Below, piece by piece: positions 1 through 13,211 of a stretch of DNA of 48,044 bases. Position numbers and translations under genes: made by a program. The stretch is from NCBI GenBank assembly GCA_030527715.1, contig JAUNAF010000005.1, positions 1 through 48,044 on the forward strand, read 5' to 3'. Position 1 is the stretch's first letter. Every line of letters begins with the position of its first letter. This stretch comes from Eubacteriales bacterium. Lineage in GTDB: Bacteria; Bacillota; Clostridia; Lachnospirales; Lachnospiraceae. Below the pieces are notes generated by a model. It was given only the letters and a program-made list of their open reading frames with translations. It searched no databases and had not been told where the DNA came from.

Positions 1-56
1 ATAATCGGGAATCGGGGAAAAAGCAAGCAGAAAAACTGGAAGAAAAGGCCTGGTTA

Positions 57-65
57 TGCTATAAT
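57..65 (+). promoter_or_regulatory. Extended -10 promoter for the carbonic anhydrase gene
   Basis: The sequence TG-C-TATAAT is a perfect extended -10 element about 40 bases before the carbonic anhydrase ATG. No good -35 is seen, which extended -10 promoters do not strictly need. Bases 1-103 otherwise hold no recognisable gene. Confidence 0.6.
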
Positions 66-103
66 TACAGGCATAAAACAAAGCCAGAAAAGGAGGCAGC
101 GCT

Positions 104-673
104 ATGATCGATGATATTCTGAAATACAACAGGCAGTTTGTGGAGAATAAGCAGTATGAGAGCTACCGTGCAGGCAAATATCCGGAGAAGAAGCTGGCGA
201 TCCTGTCCTGCATGGACACCAGGCTGACGGAGCTTCTGCCGGCGGCTCTTGGCATTAAGAACGGAGATGCAAAGATCATCAAGAATGCCGGTGCGGTGAT
301 CACGCATCCTTTCGGAAGTGTGGTGCGCAGTCTTCTGGTGGCGATCGTCGAGCTCGGTGTGGAGGAAGTCATGGTGATCGGACACACGGACTGCGGCGTG
401 CAGCACATTGATGCGGACATGATCGTCGGACATCTCAAAAAGCGCGGGATCTCCGTCGAGAATATTGATCTGCTGAAATACGCAGGGGTAGATTTTGAAA
501 AATGGCTGTCCGGTTTCAATACGATCATGGAATCTGTGGAGGATACGGTGATCCTTCTGAAGGAACATCCGCTGATTCCGAAGGATGTGACGATCCGCGG
601 ATTCGTGATGGATACCGTGACCGGAGAATTGTACCCTGTTCCGGAAAAGAAAAGAGAGTTATCAGACGAATAA
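104..673 (+). CDS. Beta-class carbonic anhydrase
   Basis: Zinc enzyme of 189 residues predicted to interconvert CO2 and bicarbonate in the cytosol. The zinc site is visible: Cys36 in the CMDTR motif, and His94 and Cys97 in HTDCG. Asp38 and Arg40 form the usual Asp-Arg dyad of the family. The length fits the short bacterial beta-CA subfamily. The ATG follows an AGGAGG ribosome site seven bases upstream. It appears to be a single-gene unit with its own extended -10 promoter, followed by a long terminator-like hairpin before topA. Bicarbonate supply for carboxylases is the likely role, which is inference from the family. The family call is secure; no specific gene symbol is justified. Confidence 0.93.
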   Translation: MIDDILKYNRQFVENKQYESYRAGKYPEKKLAILSCMDTRLTELLPAALGIKNGDAKIIKNAGAVITHPFGSVVRSLLVAIVELGVEEVMVIGHTDCGVQHIDADMIVGHLKKRGISVENIDLLKYAGVDFEKWLSGFNTIMESVEDTVILLKEHPLIPKDVTIRGFVMDTVTGELYPVPEKKRELSDE

Positions 674-730
674 AAAGAATCGTCTTTGAAACTTAAAATT
701 TGAAAAACAATTTAAAAAATTAAATCTCCT

Positions 731-814
731 TGCATGCGGGAGACTTTTGGTGTATAGTTGTCTCGATTCGCCTGAATCGACTGCCTGACCGGAGGTCTCC
801 GGCATGCATTTTTT
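731..814 (+). terminator. Long hairpin with T-run (terminator or small structured RNA)
   Basis: Bases 731-751 pair with 788-808 over 21 positions, with a single G-G mismatch and three G-T wobbles. Inside sits a perfect 7-bp hairpin (763-769 with 774-780, loop GCCT). Six T residues follow at 809-814. The T-run makes it an intrinsic terminator for the carbonic anhydrase transcript. The stem is unusually long and two-tiered, so a small RNA or a topA leader element is also possible. I recognise no named RNA family. Confidence 0.7.
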
Positions 815-873
815 AAGCCTGAATTCAGACGAGATCGGCAAATAGACCGAAAGGTTATGCGGAGGTTGTTTTA

Positions 874-2946
874 ATGGCTAAATATCTGGTTATCGTAGAG
901 TCTCCGACCAAGGTGAAGACGATCAAAAAGTTCCTTGGCGCGAACTATACGGTTGCGGCATCAAACGGACATGTCAGGGATTTTCCGAAGAGCCAGTTCG
1001 GAATCGACGTGGAGAATGGATTTGAGCCGAAATATATTACGATTCGAGGAAAAGGTGAACTGCTGGCCGGACTTCGCAAGGAAGTCAAAAAAGCAGATAA
1101 AGTATATCTGGCAACTGACCCGGACCGTGAGGGAGAGGCGATCAGCTGGCATCTCGCACATGCGCTGCGTCTGGAGGATTCCAAGATGCAGAGAATCACC
1201 TTCAACGAGATCACCAAGAACGCGGTAAAGAATTCGTTGAAGAACGCAAGGAAAATTGACCAGAATCTGGTAGACGCGCAGCAGGCGCGCAGAATGCTTG
1301 ACCGTATGGTGGGTTACAAGATCAGCCCGCTGCTCTGGGCAAAGGTGAAGCGCGGACTGAGTGCGGGACGTGTACAGTCCGTGGTACTCCGTATGATCGG
1401 AGACCGTGAGGATGAGATCAATTCCTTTATTCCGGAGGAGTACTGGTCCTTAGAGGCAGTGCTCGGCGTCAAGGGTGAGAGGAAAAGCCTGACAGCAAAG
1501 TTCTACGGCACTGATGAGGAGAAAATCATCATTCATACAAAGGCAGAGATGGAGGCACTGCTTGCAGAGCTTCAGGATGCTGAGTATGAGGTGCTCCATG
1601 TGAAGAGCGGCGAGCGTACGCGCAGACCGCCGCTTCCGTTTACGACGAGTACGCTGCAGCAGGAGGCATCCAAGGTGCTCAACTTCTCAACGCAGAAGAC
1701 GATGCGTATTGCGCAGCAGCTCTACGAAGGTGTGGATATCAAAAAGAACGGTACGGTCGGTCTGATCACCTACCTGCGTACAGATTCCGTTCGTATCTCC
1801 GATGAGGCTGCAGCTTCAGCGCGCGCCTATATCGGTGAGAATTACGGAGAAGAGTACATCGGACAGGGTCAGGGAAAGAAAGATGACCATAAGAAGATCC
1901 AGGATGCCCATGAGGCGATCCGTCCGAGTGATATCAGCCGTTCTCCTGCGGTAGTCAAGGAATCCCTCACCAGGGATCAGTTCCGCCTGTATCAGCTGAT
2001 CTGGAGACGATTTGCGGCCAGTCAGATGCAGCAGGCAAAGTATGAGACGACTTCAGTGACGATCGGTGCCGGAAAATACCGTTTCCATGTGTCTGCATCC
2101 AGAGTGCTCTTTGACGGTTTCCTTTCTGTATATACAGATGACACTACAGAGGATACCAAGCAGAATCAGCTCGCGGGAAGCATCACGACAGAGTCTGTGC
2201 TGACGATGAAAGAACTGCAGGATAAGCAGCATTTCACACAGTCTGCACCGCATTATACAGAGGCTTCTCTGGTAAAGACTCTGGAGGAGCTCGGTATCGG
2301 CCGTCCGAGTACTTATGCACCGACGATCACAACACTGCTTGCGCGCAGATATGTGACCAAGGAAGGTAAAAATATCTATATGACGGAGCTTGGCGAGGTA
2401 GTAAATCAGATGATGAAGCAGGCCTTCCCGAGTATCGTAGATGTGAACTTTACCGCAAATATGGAGTTCCTCCTGGATAAGGTCGAGGAGGGAAGCGTAA
2501 AATGGAAGACTGTTGTCAGCAATTTCTATCCGGATCTGGAGATCGCAGTCGAGGAAGCGGAGAAAGAGCTGGCCGAGGTAAAGATCGAGGATGAGGTGAC
2601 CGATGTGGTCTGCGATCTCTGCGGACGGAACATGGTCATCAAATACGGCCCGCACGGCAGATTCCTTGCCTGCCCGGGATTCCCGGAGTGCCGCAATACC
2701 AAGCCGTATCTTGAAAAGATCGGTATTCCGTGTCCGAAGTGCGGCAAAGAGCTGGTAATTCGCAAGACCAAAAAGGGAAGAAGATATTACGGCTGTGAGG
2801 ATCATCCGGACTGTGATTTCATGTCCTGGCAGAGACCTTCCGCCGAAAAGTGTCCGGAGTGTGGCGGATACATGGTAGAACGAGGAAATAAGATCGTCTG
2901 TGCGGACGAACAATGCGGCTATGTGACAGCAAAGCCGAAGAATTGA
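874..2946 (+). CDS. topA: DNA topoisomerase I (type IA)
   Basis: Type IA topoisomerase of 690 residues that relaxes negative supercoils by breaking and rejoining one strand. The N-terminal Toprim domain carries Asp82, Asp84 and Glu86 in TDPDREGEA, which bind magnesium. The catalytic tyrosine is Tyr300 in LITYLRTDS. Three C-terminal four-cysteine zinc ribbons begin near residue 580 (CDLCGR, CPKCGK, CPECGG) and help bind single-stranded DNA. The length is typical for Firmicutes TopA. The ATG follows a GGAGG ribosome site. codY starts a few bases downstream, the usual Clostridia order, so the two are probably co-transcribed. Confidence 0.98.
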   Translation: MAKYLVIVESPTKVKTIKKFLGANYTVAASNGHVRDFPKSQFGIDVENGFEPKYITIRGKGELLAGLRKEVKKADKVYLATDPDREGEAISWHLAHALRLEDSKMQRITFNEITKNAVKNSLKNARKIDQNLVDAQQARRMLDRMVGYKISPLLWAKVKRGLSAGRVQSVVLRMIGDREDEINSFIPEEYWSLEAVLGVKGERKSLTAKFYGTDEEKIIIHTKAEMEALLAELQDAEYEVLHVKSGERTRRPPLPFTTSTLQQEASKVLNFSTQKTMRIAQQLYEGVDIKKNGTVGLITYLRTDSVRISDEAAASARAYIGENYGEEYIGQGQGKKDDHKKIQDAHEAIRPSDISRSPAVVKESLTRDQFRLYQLIWRRFAASQMQQAKYETTSVTIGAGKYRFHVSASRVLFDGFLSVYTDDTTEDTKQNQLAGSITTESVLTMKELQDKQHFTQSAPHYTEASLVKTLEELGIGRPSTYAPTITTLLARRYVTKEGKNIYMTELGEVVNQMMKQAFPSIVDVNFTANMEFLLDKVEEGSVKWKTVVSNFYPDLEIAVEEAEKELAEVKIEDEVTDVVCDLCGRNMVIKYGPHGRFLACPGFPECRNTKPYLEKIGIPCPKCGKELVIRKTKKGRRYYGCEDHPDCDFMSWQRPSAEKCPECGGYMVERGNKIVCADEQCGYVTAKPKN

Positions 2947-2956
2947 GGTGTGAGTG

Positions 2957-3736
2957 ATGAGTGTTCAGTTACTTGATAAGATCCGAAAAATAAATAAACT
3001 GCTGCATAATAATAATTCCAGCAAGGTTGTTTTTAATGACATCTGCAGTGTACTCACCGATACCCTTGCTTCAAACGTTCTGGTGATCAGTAAAAAGGGA
3101 AAGGTGCTCGGAGTAAGCAGAAGCACTCATATTCCACCCCTTTTTGAGCTGGTCGGCGAGAACGTTGGCAGCCATATCGATGAAATGCTCAATGAGCGCC
3201 TGCTCAGCGTGCTCTCCACAAAGGAAAATGTCAATCTGGAGACCCTTGGATTTACCGGATATGACATCCGTGAGTACCAGGCAATGATCAATCCGATCGA
3301 GATCGCAGGAGATCGTCTCGGAACGGTATTCATGTACAAATACAAAGATCAGTATTCGATCGACGACATCATTCTCGGCGAGTATGGTACGACCGTAGTC
3401 GGTCTGGAGATGATGCGCTCCGTGAACGAGGAGTATGCGGAGGAGAGCCGCAAGATGCAGGTGGTGAAGTCTGCGATCAGCACGCTTTCTTCCTCGGAGA
3501 TGGATGCAGTCCTTCATATTTTTGAGGAACTGGACGGCAGGGAGGGAATTCTGGTTGCCAGCAAGATCGCTGACCGTGTCGGCATCACCAGATCCGTGAT
3601 CGTCAATGCACTCAGAAAGCTGGAGAGCGCAGGCGTGATCACGTCCAGATCCTCAGGCATGAAGGGTACTTATATCAAGGTGCTCAATCCGCTGATCTTT
3701 GAAGAACTGGATAAGATTCGCCAGAATCAGGACTGA
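2957..3736 (+). CDS. codY: GTP/branched-chain amino acid sensing repressor CodY
   Basis: Global nutritional regulator of low-GC Gram-positives that binds DNA when GTP and branched-chain amino acids are plentiful. The 259-residue product aligns by eye along its whole length with Bacillus CodY: an N-terminal GAF sensor (about 1-155) including the GERLGT-like segment, a linker helix, and a winged helix-turn-helix near residues 200-250 with the highly conserved stretch ASKIADRVGITRSVIVNALR. I chose ATG 2957 because GAGGTG at 2945-2950 is then seven bases away. A GTG at 2954 is in frame and possible. It follows topA by 10 bases, so it is likely in the same operon. Confidence 0.97.
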   Translation: MSVQLLDKIRKINKLLHNNNSSKVVFNDICSVLTDTLASNVLVISKKGKVLGVSRSTHIPPLFELVGENVGSHIDEMLNERLLSVLSTKENVNLETLGFTGYDIREYQAMINPIEIAGDRLGTVFMYKYKDQYSIDDIILGEYGTTVVGLEMMRSVNEEYAEESRKMQVVKSAISTLSSSEMDAVLHIFEELDGREGILVASKIADRVGITRSVIVNALRKLESAGVITSRSSGMKGTYIKVLNPLIFEELDKIRQNQD

Positions 3737-3833
3737 CGGCGGCAAAGTTTTTTGAAAAATGAGATATTTGGAGAAAAAACGAGTATTCAGGAGCATTTGA
3801 AAGAAAAACTCAGTATAATTAAAATAAATGCAG

Positions 3834-3862
3834 TTGCAAGATTTGCATAGAAATACTAATAT
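3834..3862 (+). promoter_or_regulatory. Probable groESL promoter
   Basis: TTGCAA (3834-3839), 17 bases, TAATAT (3857-3862). Transcription would begin about 3869, directly before the CIRCE operator, which is the standard groESL arrangement. A second TATAAT at 3814-3819 lacks a spaced -35. Confidence 0.6.
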
Positions 3863-3872
3863 AGCACCATGA

Positions 3873-3899
3873 TTAGCACTCAAATAGAGTGAGTGCTAA
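3873..3899 (+). promoter_or_regulatory. CIRCE operator (HrcA site)
   Basis: Perfect consensus inverted repeat: TTAGCACTC (3873-3881), 9-base spacer, GAGTGCTAA (3891-3899). CIRCE is the binding site of the heat-shock repressor HrcA, so groES-groEL is predicted to be heat-inducible by HrcA release. hrcA itself is not in the window. Confidence 0.97.
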
Positions 3900-3909
3900 C
3901 AAAGACTAA

Positions 3910-4224
<315 letters not shown>

Positions 4225-4234
4225 GTAACTTTGA

Positions 4235-5875
<1,641 letters not shown>

Positions 5876-5937
5876 GATTTCCGCGATCATTCGGGATCAA
5901 AAAAGGATGCGTCATAGAAGACCGTGTGACAGCACAG

Positions 5938-5967
5938 AAAGGGCACCTGAATATTCAGGTGCCCTTT
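5938..5967. terminator. Perfect 30-base palindromic terminator after groEL
   Basis: Two 15-base arms (5938-5952 and 5953-5967) are perfectly complementary around GGGCACCTGAAT, with A residues before and T residues after. It can terminate in either direction and closes the groESL operon. Confidence 0.85.
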
Positions 5968-5994
5968 GCAGTTTTGCAGGAAATATGGTACACT
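5967..5994 (+). promoter_or_regulatory. Possible promoter for the two-helix membrane protein
   Basis: TTGCAG (5967-5972), 16 bases, then TACACT (5989-5994) preceded by TGG as an extended -10. It overlaps the end of the groEL terminator. It is a weak match. Confidence 0.35.
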
Positions 5995-6029
5995 GAATCA
6001 ATAACTTTGACTTATCGGAGGACAGAAAA

Positions 6030-6536
6030 ATGAGTGATTTGTATTCAGAGGAAATCGTAAAAAAGAATCCGTCTGCAAAGGACCGGCTGCTGAAGGTCCT
6101 TCTGCCTGCGCTCACGGTCGTATCGGCTGCGATGGCGCTTTTCACGGGATTGAACCTGCTGCTTCTGGTGCTGACGATCGCACTGATCGTCGCAGACGCA
6201 CTGGTCATTCCGCGTCTCAGTGTTGAGTATGAGTATCTCTATGTGAACGGGGAACTGGACGTTGACAAGATCATGTCCAAGCAGAAGAGGAAGCGTGTTT
6301 ACTCTATGGAGGTTTCTGAACTGGAGCTGATGGCACCGACCTCATCCCATGCACTGGATTATCATAACCAGCAGAGTATCAAGACCTATGATTTTTCTTC
6401 AGGCAGCGCTGATGCCGAGACTTTCACGATGATCGTGATGAAGGATAAGGAGCGCGAGCGCGTGATTTTTGAGCCGAATGAGACGATGAAGAAGGATATG
6501 AAACGCCTTGCACCGAGAGAAGTTCAGCTGAGCTGA
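6030..6536 (+). CDS. Small membrane-anchored protein of unknown function (DUF6106-like)
   Basis: A 168-residue protein of no known function. Residues 1-22 are charged, then two adjacent hydrophobic segments (about 23-41 and 43-60) form a membrane hairpin. The remaining 105 residues are soluble and rich in charged residues, including VDKIMSKQKRKRVYSMEVSELELM. It resembles the DUF6106 proteins common in Lachnospiraceae; that match is from memory and unverified. The soluble part should face the cytosol if both termini are inside. A ribosome site (GGAGG) precedes the ATG. It stands alone between the groEL terminator and the guaB promoter. Confidence 0.75.
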   Translation: MSDLYSEEIVKKNPSAKDRLLKVLLPALTVVSAAMALFTGLNLLLLVLTIALIVADALVIPRLSVEYEYLYVNGELDVDKIMSKQKRKRVYSMEVSELELMAPTSSHALDYHNQQSIKTYDFSSGSADAETFTMIVMKDKERERVIFEPNETMKKDMKRLAPREVQLS

Positions 6537-6572
6537 TCCGCTGCAGGGGGCTGTCCCGTGGAAAGTTCTCGG

Positions 6573-6601
6573 TTGACAGTCAGTTTCTTTTTTGATAGAA
6601 T
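6573..6601 (+). promoter_or_regulatory. Strong sigma-A promoter for guaB
   Basis: TTGACA (6573-6578), exactly 17 bases, TAGAAT (6596-6601). The leader to the guaB start is only about 42 bases, and I see no purine riboswitch in it. This may drive the whole guaB-to-aguB set, as no terminator is seen before 16343. Confidence 0.85.
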
Positions 6602-6649
6602 ACGGTTCAACTATTAAATGTAATTAAAATATATGAAAGAGAGGATTAG

Positions 6650-9596
<2,947 letters not shown>

Positions 9597-9628
9597 GAGA
9601 GAAACTATTTTTGCAGGAGGACGAATGA

Positions 9629-11083
9629 TTGAACAACAGCAGACAGCATCGGGCACCGATCGTGGAGGCGCTCGAAGAGTTTCGCAGACTGCGTGTCGTA
9701 CCCTTTGATGTTCCCGGTCATAAGAGAGGACGTGGAAATCCGGGACTTGCGGCACTGCTTGGAGAACAGTGTGTTGGCCTGGATGTCAACTCCATGAAGC
9801 CGCTGGATAATCTCTGCAACCCGGTTTCCGTGATCGCGGAGGCTGAGGAGCTCTGTGCAGAGGCTTTCGGAGCAAACCATGCCTTTTTTATGGTAAATGG
9901 TACAACTATGGCTGTGCAGACCATGATCCTTTCCGTCTGCAAGGCCGGAGATAAGATTATTCTCCCGAGAAATGTCCATAAAAGTGTGATCAATGCCCTG
10001 ATCTTATGCGGGGCGGTTCCTGTGTATATCAATCCGCAGATCCATCCGGTGATTGGCGTGGCACTCGATATCCAGATCAGTGAGCTGGAAGAGTGCATCC
10101 GATCCAATCCTGACGCGGTAGCGGTACTGGTAAACAACCCGACTTATTATGGAATCTGCTCGGATCTGGTTTCGATTGTCAAGATCGCACATGAGCATGG
10201 CATGAAGGTGCTCTGTGACGAGGCACACGGAACCCATCTCTATTTCGGAGAGAACCTTCCGATCTGTGGAATGAAGGCAGGTGCCGATATGGCTGCGATC
10301 TCCATGCACAAATCCGGCGGGAGTCTGACGCAGAGTTCCATTCTGCTGACCGGACCTTCCATGGATACCGGATATGTGAGACAGATCATCAACCTGACCC
10401 AGACCACCTCAGCAAGCTACCTTTTACTGTCCAGCCTGGACCTCAGCCGAAGAAATCTGGCGCTGCGTGGAAAAGAGAGCTTTGCAAAAGTAGTCGAGAT
10501 GGCAGAGTATGCGCGCAGAGAGATCAATGAGATCGGCGGCTATTATGCCTATGGCAAGGAGCTGATCGGAGATTCCGTATTCGACTATGACGTGACCAAA
10601 CTCTGCATCTATACGAAGTCCATGGGACTCACCGGCATCGAGGTCTATGACCTGCTGCGCGATGAGTATGATATTCAGGCAGAGTTCGGAGATATCGGAA
10701 ATATGATGGCATATCTCTCCATAGGTGACCGTATCCGTGATATCGAGCGTCTGGTAGGTGCACTGGAGGATATCAAGCGTCTCTATCAGGGAGATGCAAA
10801 GACGACCCCGTATGTAGATGCAGTCGACGCGACGGTGGCCTGCAGTCCGAGAGACGCGTTCTACGCTCAGAAGGAGAGCATGCCGTTTCAGGAGTCTGAG
10901 GGCAGGATCTGCGGAGAATTTGTCATGTGCTATCCGCCGGGCATCCCGCTGCTTGCTCCGGGTGAGCTGATCACCCGTGAGATCATTGACCATATTCTGT
11001 ATGCCAGAGAGAAAGGCTGCAGTCTGCAGGGTGCAGCAGATCCTGTGGTGGATTACATCCGTGTGTTAAAGGAGGGAAAATAG
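9629..11083 (+). CDS. speA: Arginine decarboxylase (fold-I PLP, SpeA/YaaO type)
   Basis: PLP-dependent decarboxylase of the Orn/Lys/Arg class, 484 residues, predicted to convert arginine to agmatine. The PLP lysine is Lys228 in SMHKSGGSLTQSS, with CDEAHGTH just before it binding the cofactor. The N-terminal PFDVPGHKRG motif is typical. The start is a TTG at 9629: AGGAGG at 9615-9620 is eight bases upstream, while the ATG at 9625 is out of frame. Arginine rather than lysine or ornithine is inferred from context, because agmatine deiminase and N-carbamoylputrescine amidase follow in the same operon. speE begins directly after its stop. Confidence 0.9.
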   Translation: MNNSRQHRAPIVEALEEFRRLRVVPFDVPGHKRGRGNPGLAALLGEQCVGLDVNSMKPLDNLCNPVSVIAEAEELCAEAFGANHAFFMVNGTTMAVQTMILSVCKAGDKIILPRNVHKSVINALILCGAVPVYINPQIHPVIGVALDIQISELEECIRSNPDAVAVLVNNPTYYGICSDLVSIVKIAHEHGMKVLCDEAHGTHLYFGENLPICGMKAGADMAAISMHKSGGSLTQSSILLTGPSMDTGYVRQIINLTQTTSASYLLLSSLDLSRRNLALRGKESFAKVVEMAEYARREINEIGGYYAYGKELIGDSVFDYDVTKLCIYTKSMGLTGIEVYDLLRDEYDIQAEFGDIGNMMAYLSIGDRIRDIERLVGALEDIKRLYQGDAKTTPYVDAVDATVACSPRDAFYAQKESMPFQESEGRICGEFVMCYPPGIPLLAPGELITREIIDHILYAREKGCSLQGAADPVVDYIRVLKEGK

Positions 11084-11959
11084 ATGAACGATTTCCCGGA
11101 TATCTGGTATTCTGATCATCAGACGAAGAATGTCAAGATCAGTATCAGGATCGATAAGCAGCTGTACAGCGCAGTGAGTGATTTTCAGAGAATCGATGTC
11201 TTTGAATCCCCTGCATTCGGACGTTTTCTGACTTTGGACGGAGATATCCTTTTTTCAGAGGCAGACGAATTTATTTATAATGAGATGGTCGTGCATGTAC
11301 CGATGGCGGTTCATCCAAATGTACGCAATGTTCTGATCATCGGAGGCGGCGACGGCGGTGTGGCCAGAGAGCTGACTGCCTATCCTGAGATCCAGCGCAT
11401 CGATGTCATCGAACCGGATGAGCTGTTTGTGGAGATCTGCAAGGAGTTTTTCCCGGATGCGGCAAAAGGATTTGAGGATGAGCGCGTAAATATCTATCAT
11501 CAGGACGGACTGCGTTTTCTGCGCGGACGAAAGGATGAATACGATCTGATCATCAATGATGCGACAGACCCGTTCGGACATACAGAAGGTCTGTTCACCA
11601 GAGAATTTTACGGAAGCTGCTACAAGGCTCTGAAGGAGGACGGCGTGATGGTCTACCAGCACGGCAGCCCCTTCTACGATGAGGATGAGAGCGCATTCCG
11701 TTCCATGCACCGCAAGGTGTTCAGAAGTTTCCCGATCAGCCGTGTTTACGGCGCACCGATCCCGACCTGCAACAGCGGTTACTGGATGTTCGGTTTTGCC
11801 AGCAAAAAATATCATCCGGTCAGTGATTTTGATCCGAAACGCTGGAATGCAAGGGAACTTCAGACAGAATATTATACGACCAATCTGCACACCGGTGCAT
11901 TTATGCTGCCGAAGTATGTAGAGGATATCTTAGAACAGGAGGAGAAGACTCATGGCTAG
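11084..11959 (+). CDS. speE: Spermidine synthase-like aminopropyltransferase
   Basis: A 291-residue member of the spermidine synthase family, resembling Bacillus SpeE from end to end. The nucleotide motif GGGDGGVARE and the active-site stretch DATDPFGHTEG are visible. In the motif DExxYHE the histidine is asparagine (DEFIYNEM); this position also varies in other family members. The enzyme normally needs decarboxylated AdoMet, yet no speD is in this operon, which carries the alternative carboxyspermidine genes instead. Its true reaction here is therefore uncertain. It may make a different polyamine or use a speD located elsewhere. The stop of speA abuts its ATG, and the next gene overlaps it by eight bases. 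Confidence 0.9.
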   Translation: MNDFPDIWYSDHQTKNVKISIRIDKQLYSAVSDFQRIDVFESPAFGRFLTLDGDILFSEADEFIYNEMVVHVPMAVHPNVRNVLIIGGGDGGVARELTAYPEIQRIDVIEPDELFVEICKEFFPDAAKGFEDERVNIYHQDGLRFLRGRKDEYDLIINDATDPFGHTEGLFTREFYGSCYKALKEDGVMVYQHGSPFYDEDESAFRSMHRKVFRSFPISRVYGAPIPTCNSGYWMFGFASKKYHPVSDFDPKRWNARELQTEYYTTNLHTGAFMLPKYVEDILEQEEKTHG

Positions 11960-13211
11960 ACTGTTAATCATTGGCTGTGGAGGTGTAGCGAGAGTAGCTA
12001 TCGCAAAGTGCTGTCAGAACAGCGAGGTTTTTCAGGAGATCATGATCGCAAGCAGGACCGTTTCCAAGTGTGATGCACTTGCCGCGGAGCTTGCACCGAA
12101 GACAAAGACCGTGATCACCACAGCAAAGGTGGACGCTGACAATGTGGAGGAGCTGACAGCTCTGATCCGTTCCTATCAGCCGGATGCAGTGCTGAACGTG
12201 GCTCTGCCGTATCAGGATCTGACGATCATGGATGCCTGCCTGGCAGCCGGCGTGGATTATATCGATACTGCAAACTACGAACCGGAGGATACAGAGGATC
12301 CGGAATGGAGAGCAGTCTATGAGAAGCGCTGCAAAGAGCTTGGCTTCTCCGCCTATTTTGACTATTCCTGGCAGTGGGCTTACCAGGAAAAATTTGAAAA
12401 AGCAGGTCTGACCGCAGTCTGCGGTACCGGCTTTGATCCGGGCGTGACCAGTGTGTTCACAGCTTATGCGTTAAAGCACTATTTTGACGAGATCCACACG
12501 ATCGATATCCTGGACTGCAACGGCGGTGATCACGGATATCCGTTTGCAACGAACTTTAATCCGGAGATCAATCTGCGTGAGGTAAGTGCACCGGGCTCCT
12601 ATTGGGAGGACGGACACTGGGTAGAGATCCCGCCGATGTCCATCAAGCGTGAGTACGATTTTGCACAGGTAGGAAAAAAGGATATGTACCTGCTGCATCA
12701 CGAGGAGATCGAGTCTCTTGCAAAGAATATTCCGGGTGTAAAGCGTATCCGTTTCTTCATGACCTTCGGACAGAGCTATCTGACACATATGAAGTGTCTG
12801 GAGAATGTGGGAATGCTCTCCACAGCTCCGATCGAGTTTGAGGGACAGCAGATCGTGCCGATCCAGTTCTTAAAAGCTCTGCTGCCGGATCCGGCATCTC
12901 TGGGACCGCGCACCGTAGGAAAGACAAATATCGGCTGCATCTTTACCGGAGTCAAGGACGGCAGGGAAAAGACACTCTATATCTACAATGTCTGCGACCA
13001 TCAGGAGTGCTACCGTGAGGTGGGATCTCAGGCAATTTCCTACACTACCGGTGTGCCGGCGATGATCGGCTCCATGATGGTGGTTTCCGGACTCTGGAAA
13101 AAGCCGGGTGTATTCACTGTAGAAGAATTTGATCCGGATCCGTATATGGATGCACTGAACAAGTTTGGACTTCCGTGGGTGGTTGAAGAGAACCCGCAGC
13201 TGATTCCATGA
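11952..13211 (+). CDS. Carboxy(nor)spermidine dehydrogenase (saccharopine dehydrogenase family)
   Basis: A 419-residue NAD(P)-dependent enzyme. It starts with a Rossmann motif (LLIIGCGGVARVA) and belongs to the saccharopine dehydrogenase/LYS9 fold. In the carboxyspermidine pathway it condenses putrescine with aspartate semialdehyde and reduces the imine to carboxyspermidine. The adjacent nspC makes this role far more likely than lysine metabolism. An alternative seen in other bacteria is the use of agmatine as the amine. The gene overlaps speE by eight bases and nspC by four (ATGA), so translation is coupled. Confidence 0.9.
   Translation: MARLLIIGCGGVARVAIAKCCQNSEVFQEIMIASRTVSKCDALAAELAPKTKTVITTAKVDADNVEELTALIRSYQPDAVLNVALPYQDLTIMDACLAAGVDYIDTANYEPEDTEDPEWRAVYEKRCKELGFSAYFDYSWQWAYQEKFEKAGLTAVCGTGFDPGVTSVFTAYALKHYFDEIHTIDILDCNGGDHGYPFATNFNPEINLREVSAPGSYWEDGHWVEIPPMSIKREYDFAQVGKKDMYLLHHEEIESLAKNIPGVKRIRFFMTFGQSYLTHMKCLENVGMLSTAPIEFEGQQIVPIQFLKALLPDPASLGPRTVGKTNIGCIFTGVKDGREKTLYIYNVCDHQECYREVGSQAISYTTGVPAMIGSMMVVSGLWKKPGVFTVEEFDPDPYMDALNKFGLPWVVEENPQLIP

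Noticed and set aside
1..103. C-terminal end of an upstream gene
   Set aside because: One frame is open to about base 106 but has no recognisable protein content, and a promoter lies within it. It cannot be supported.
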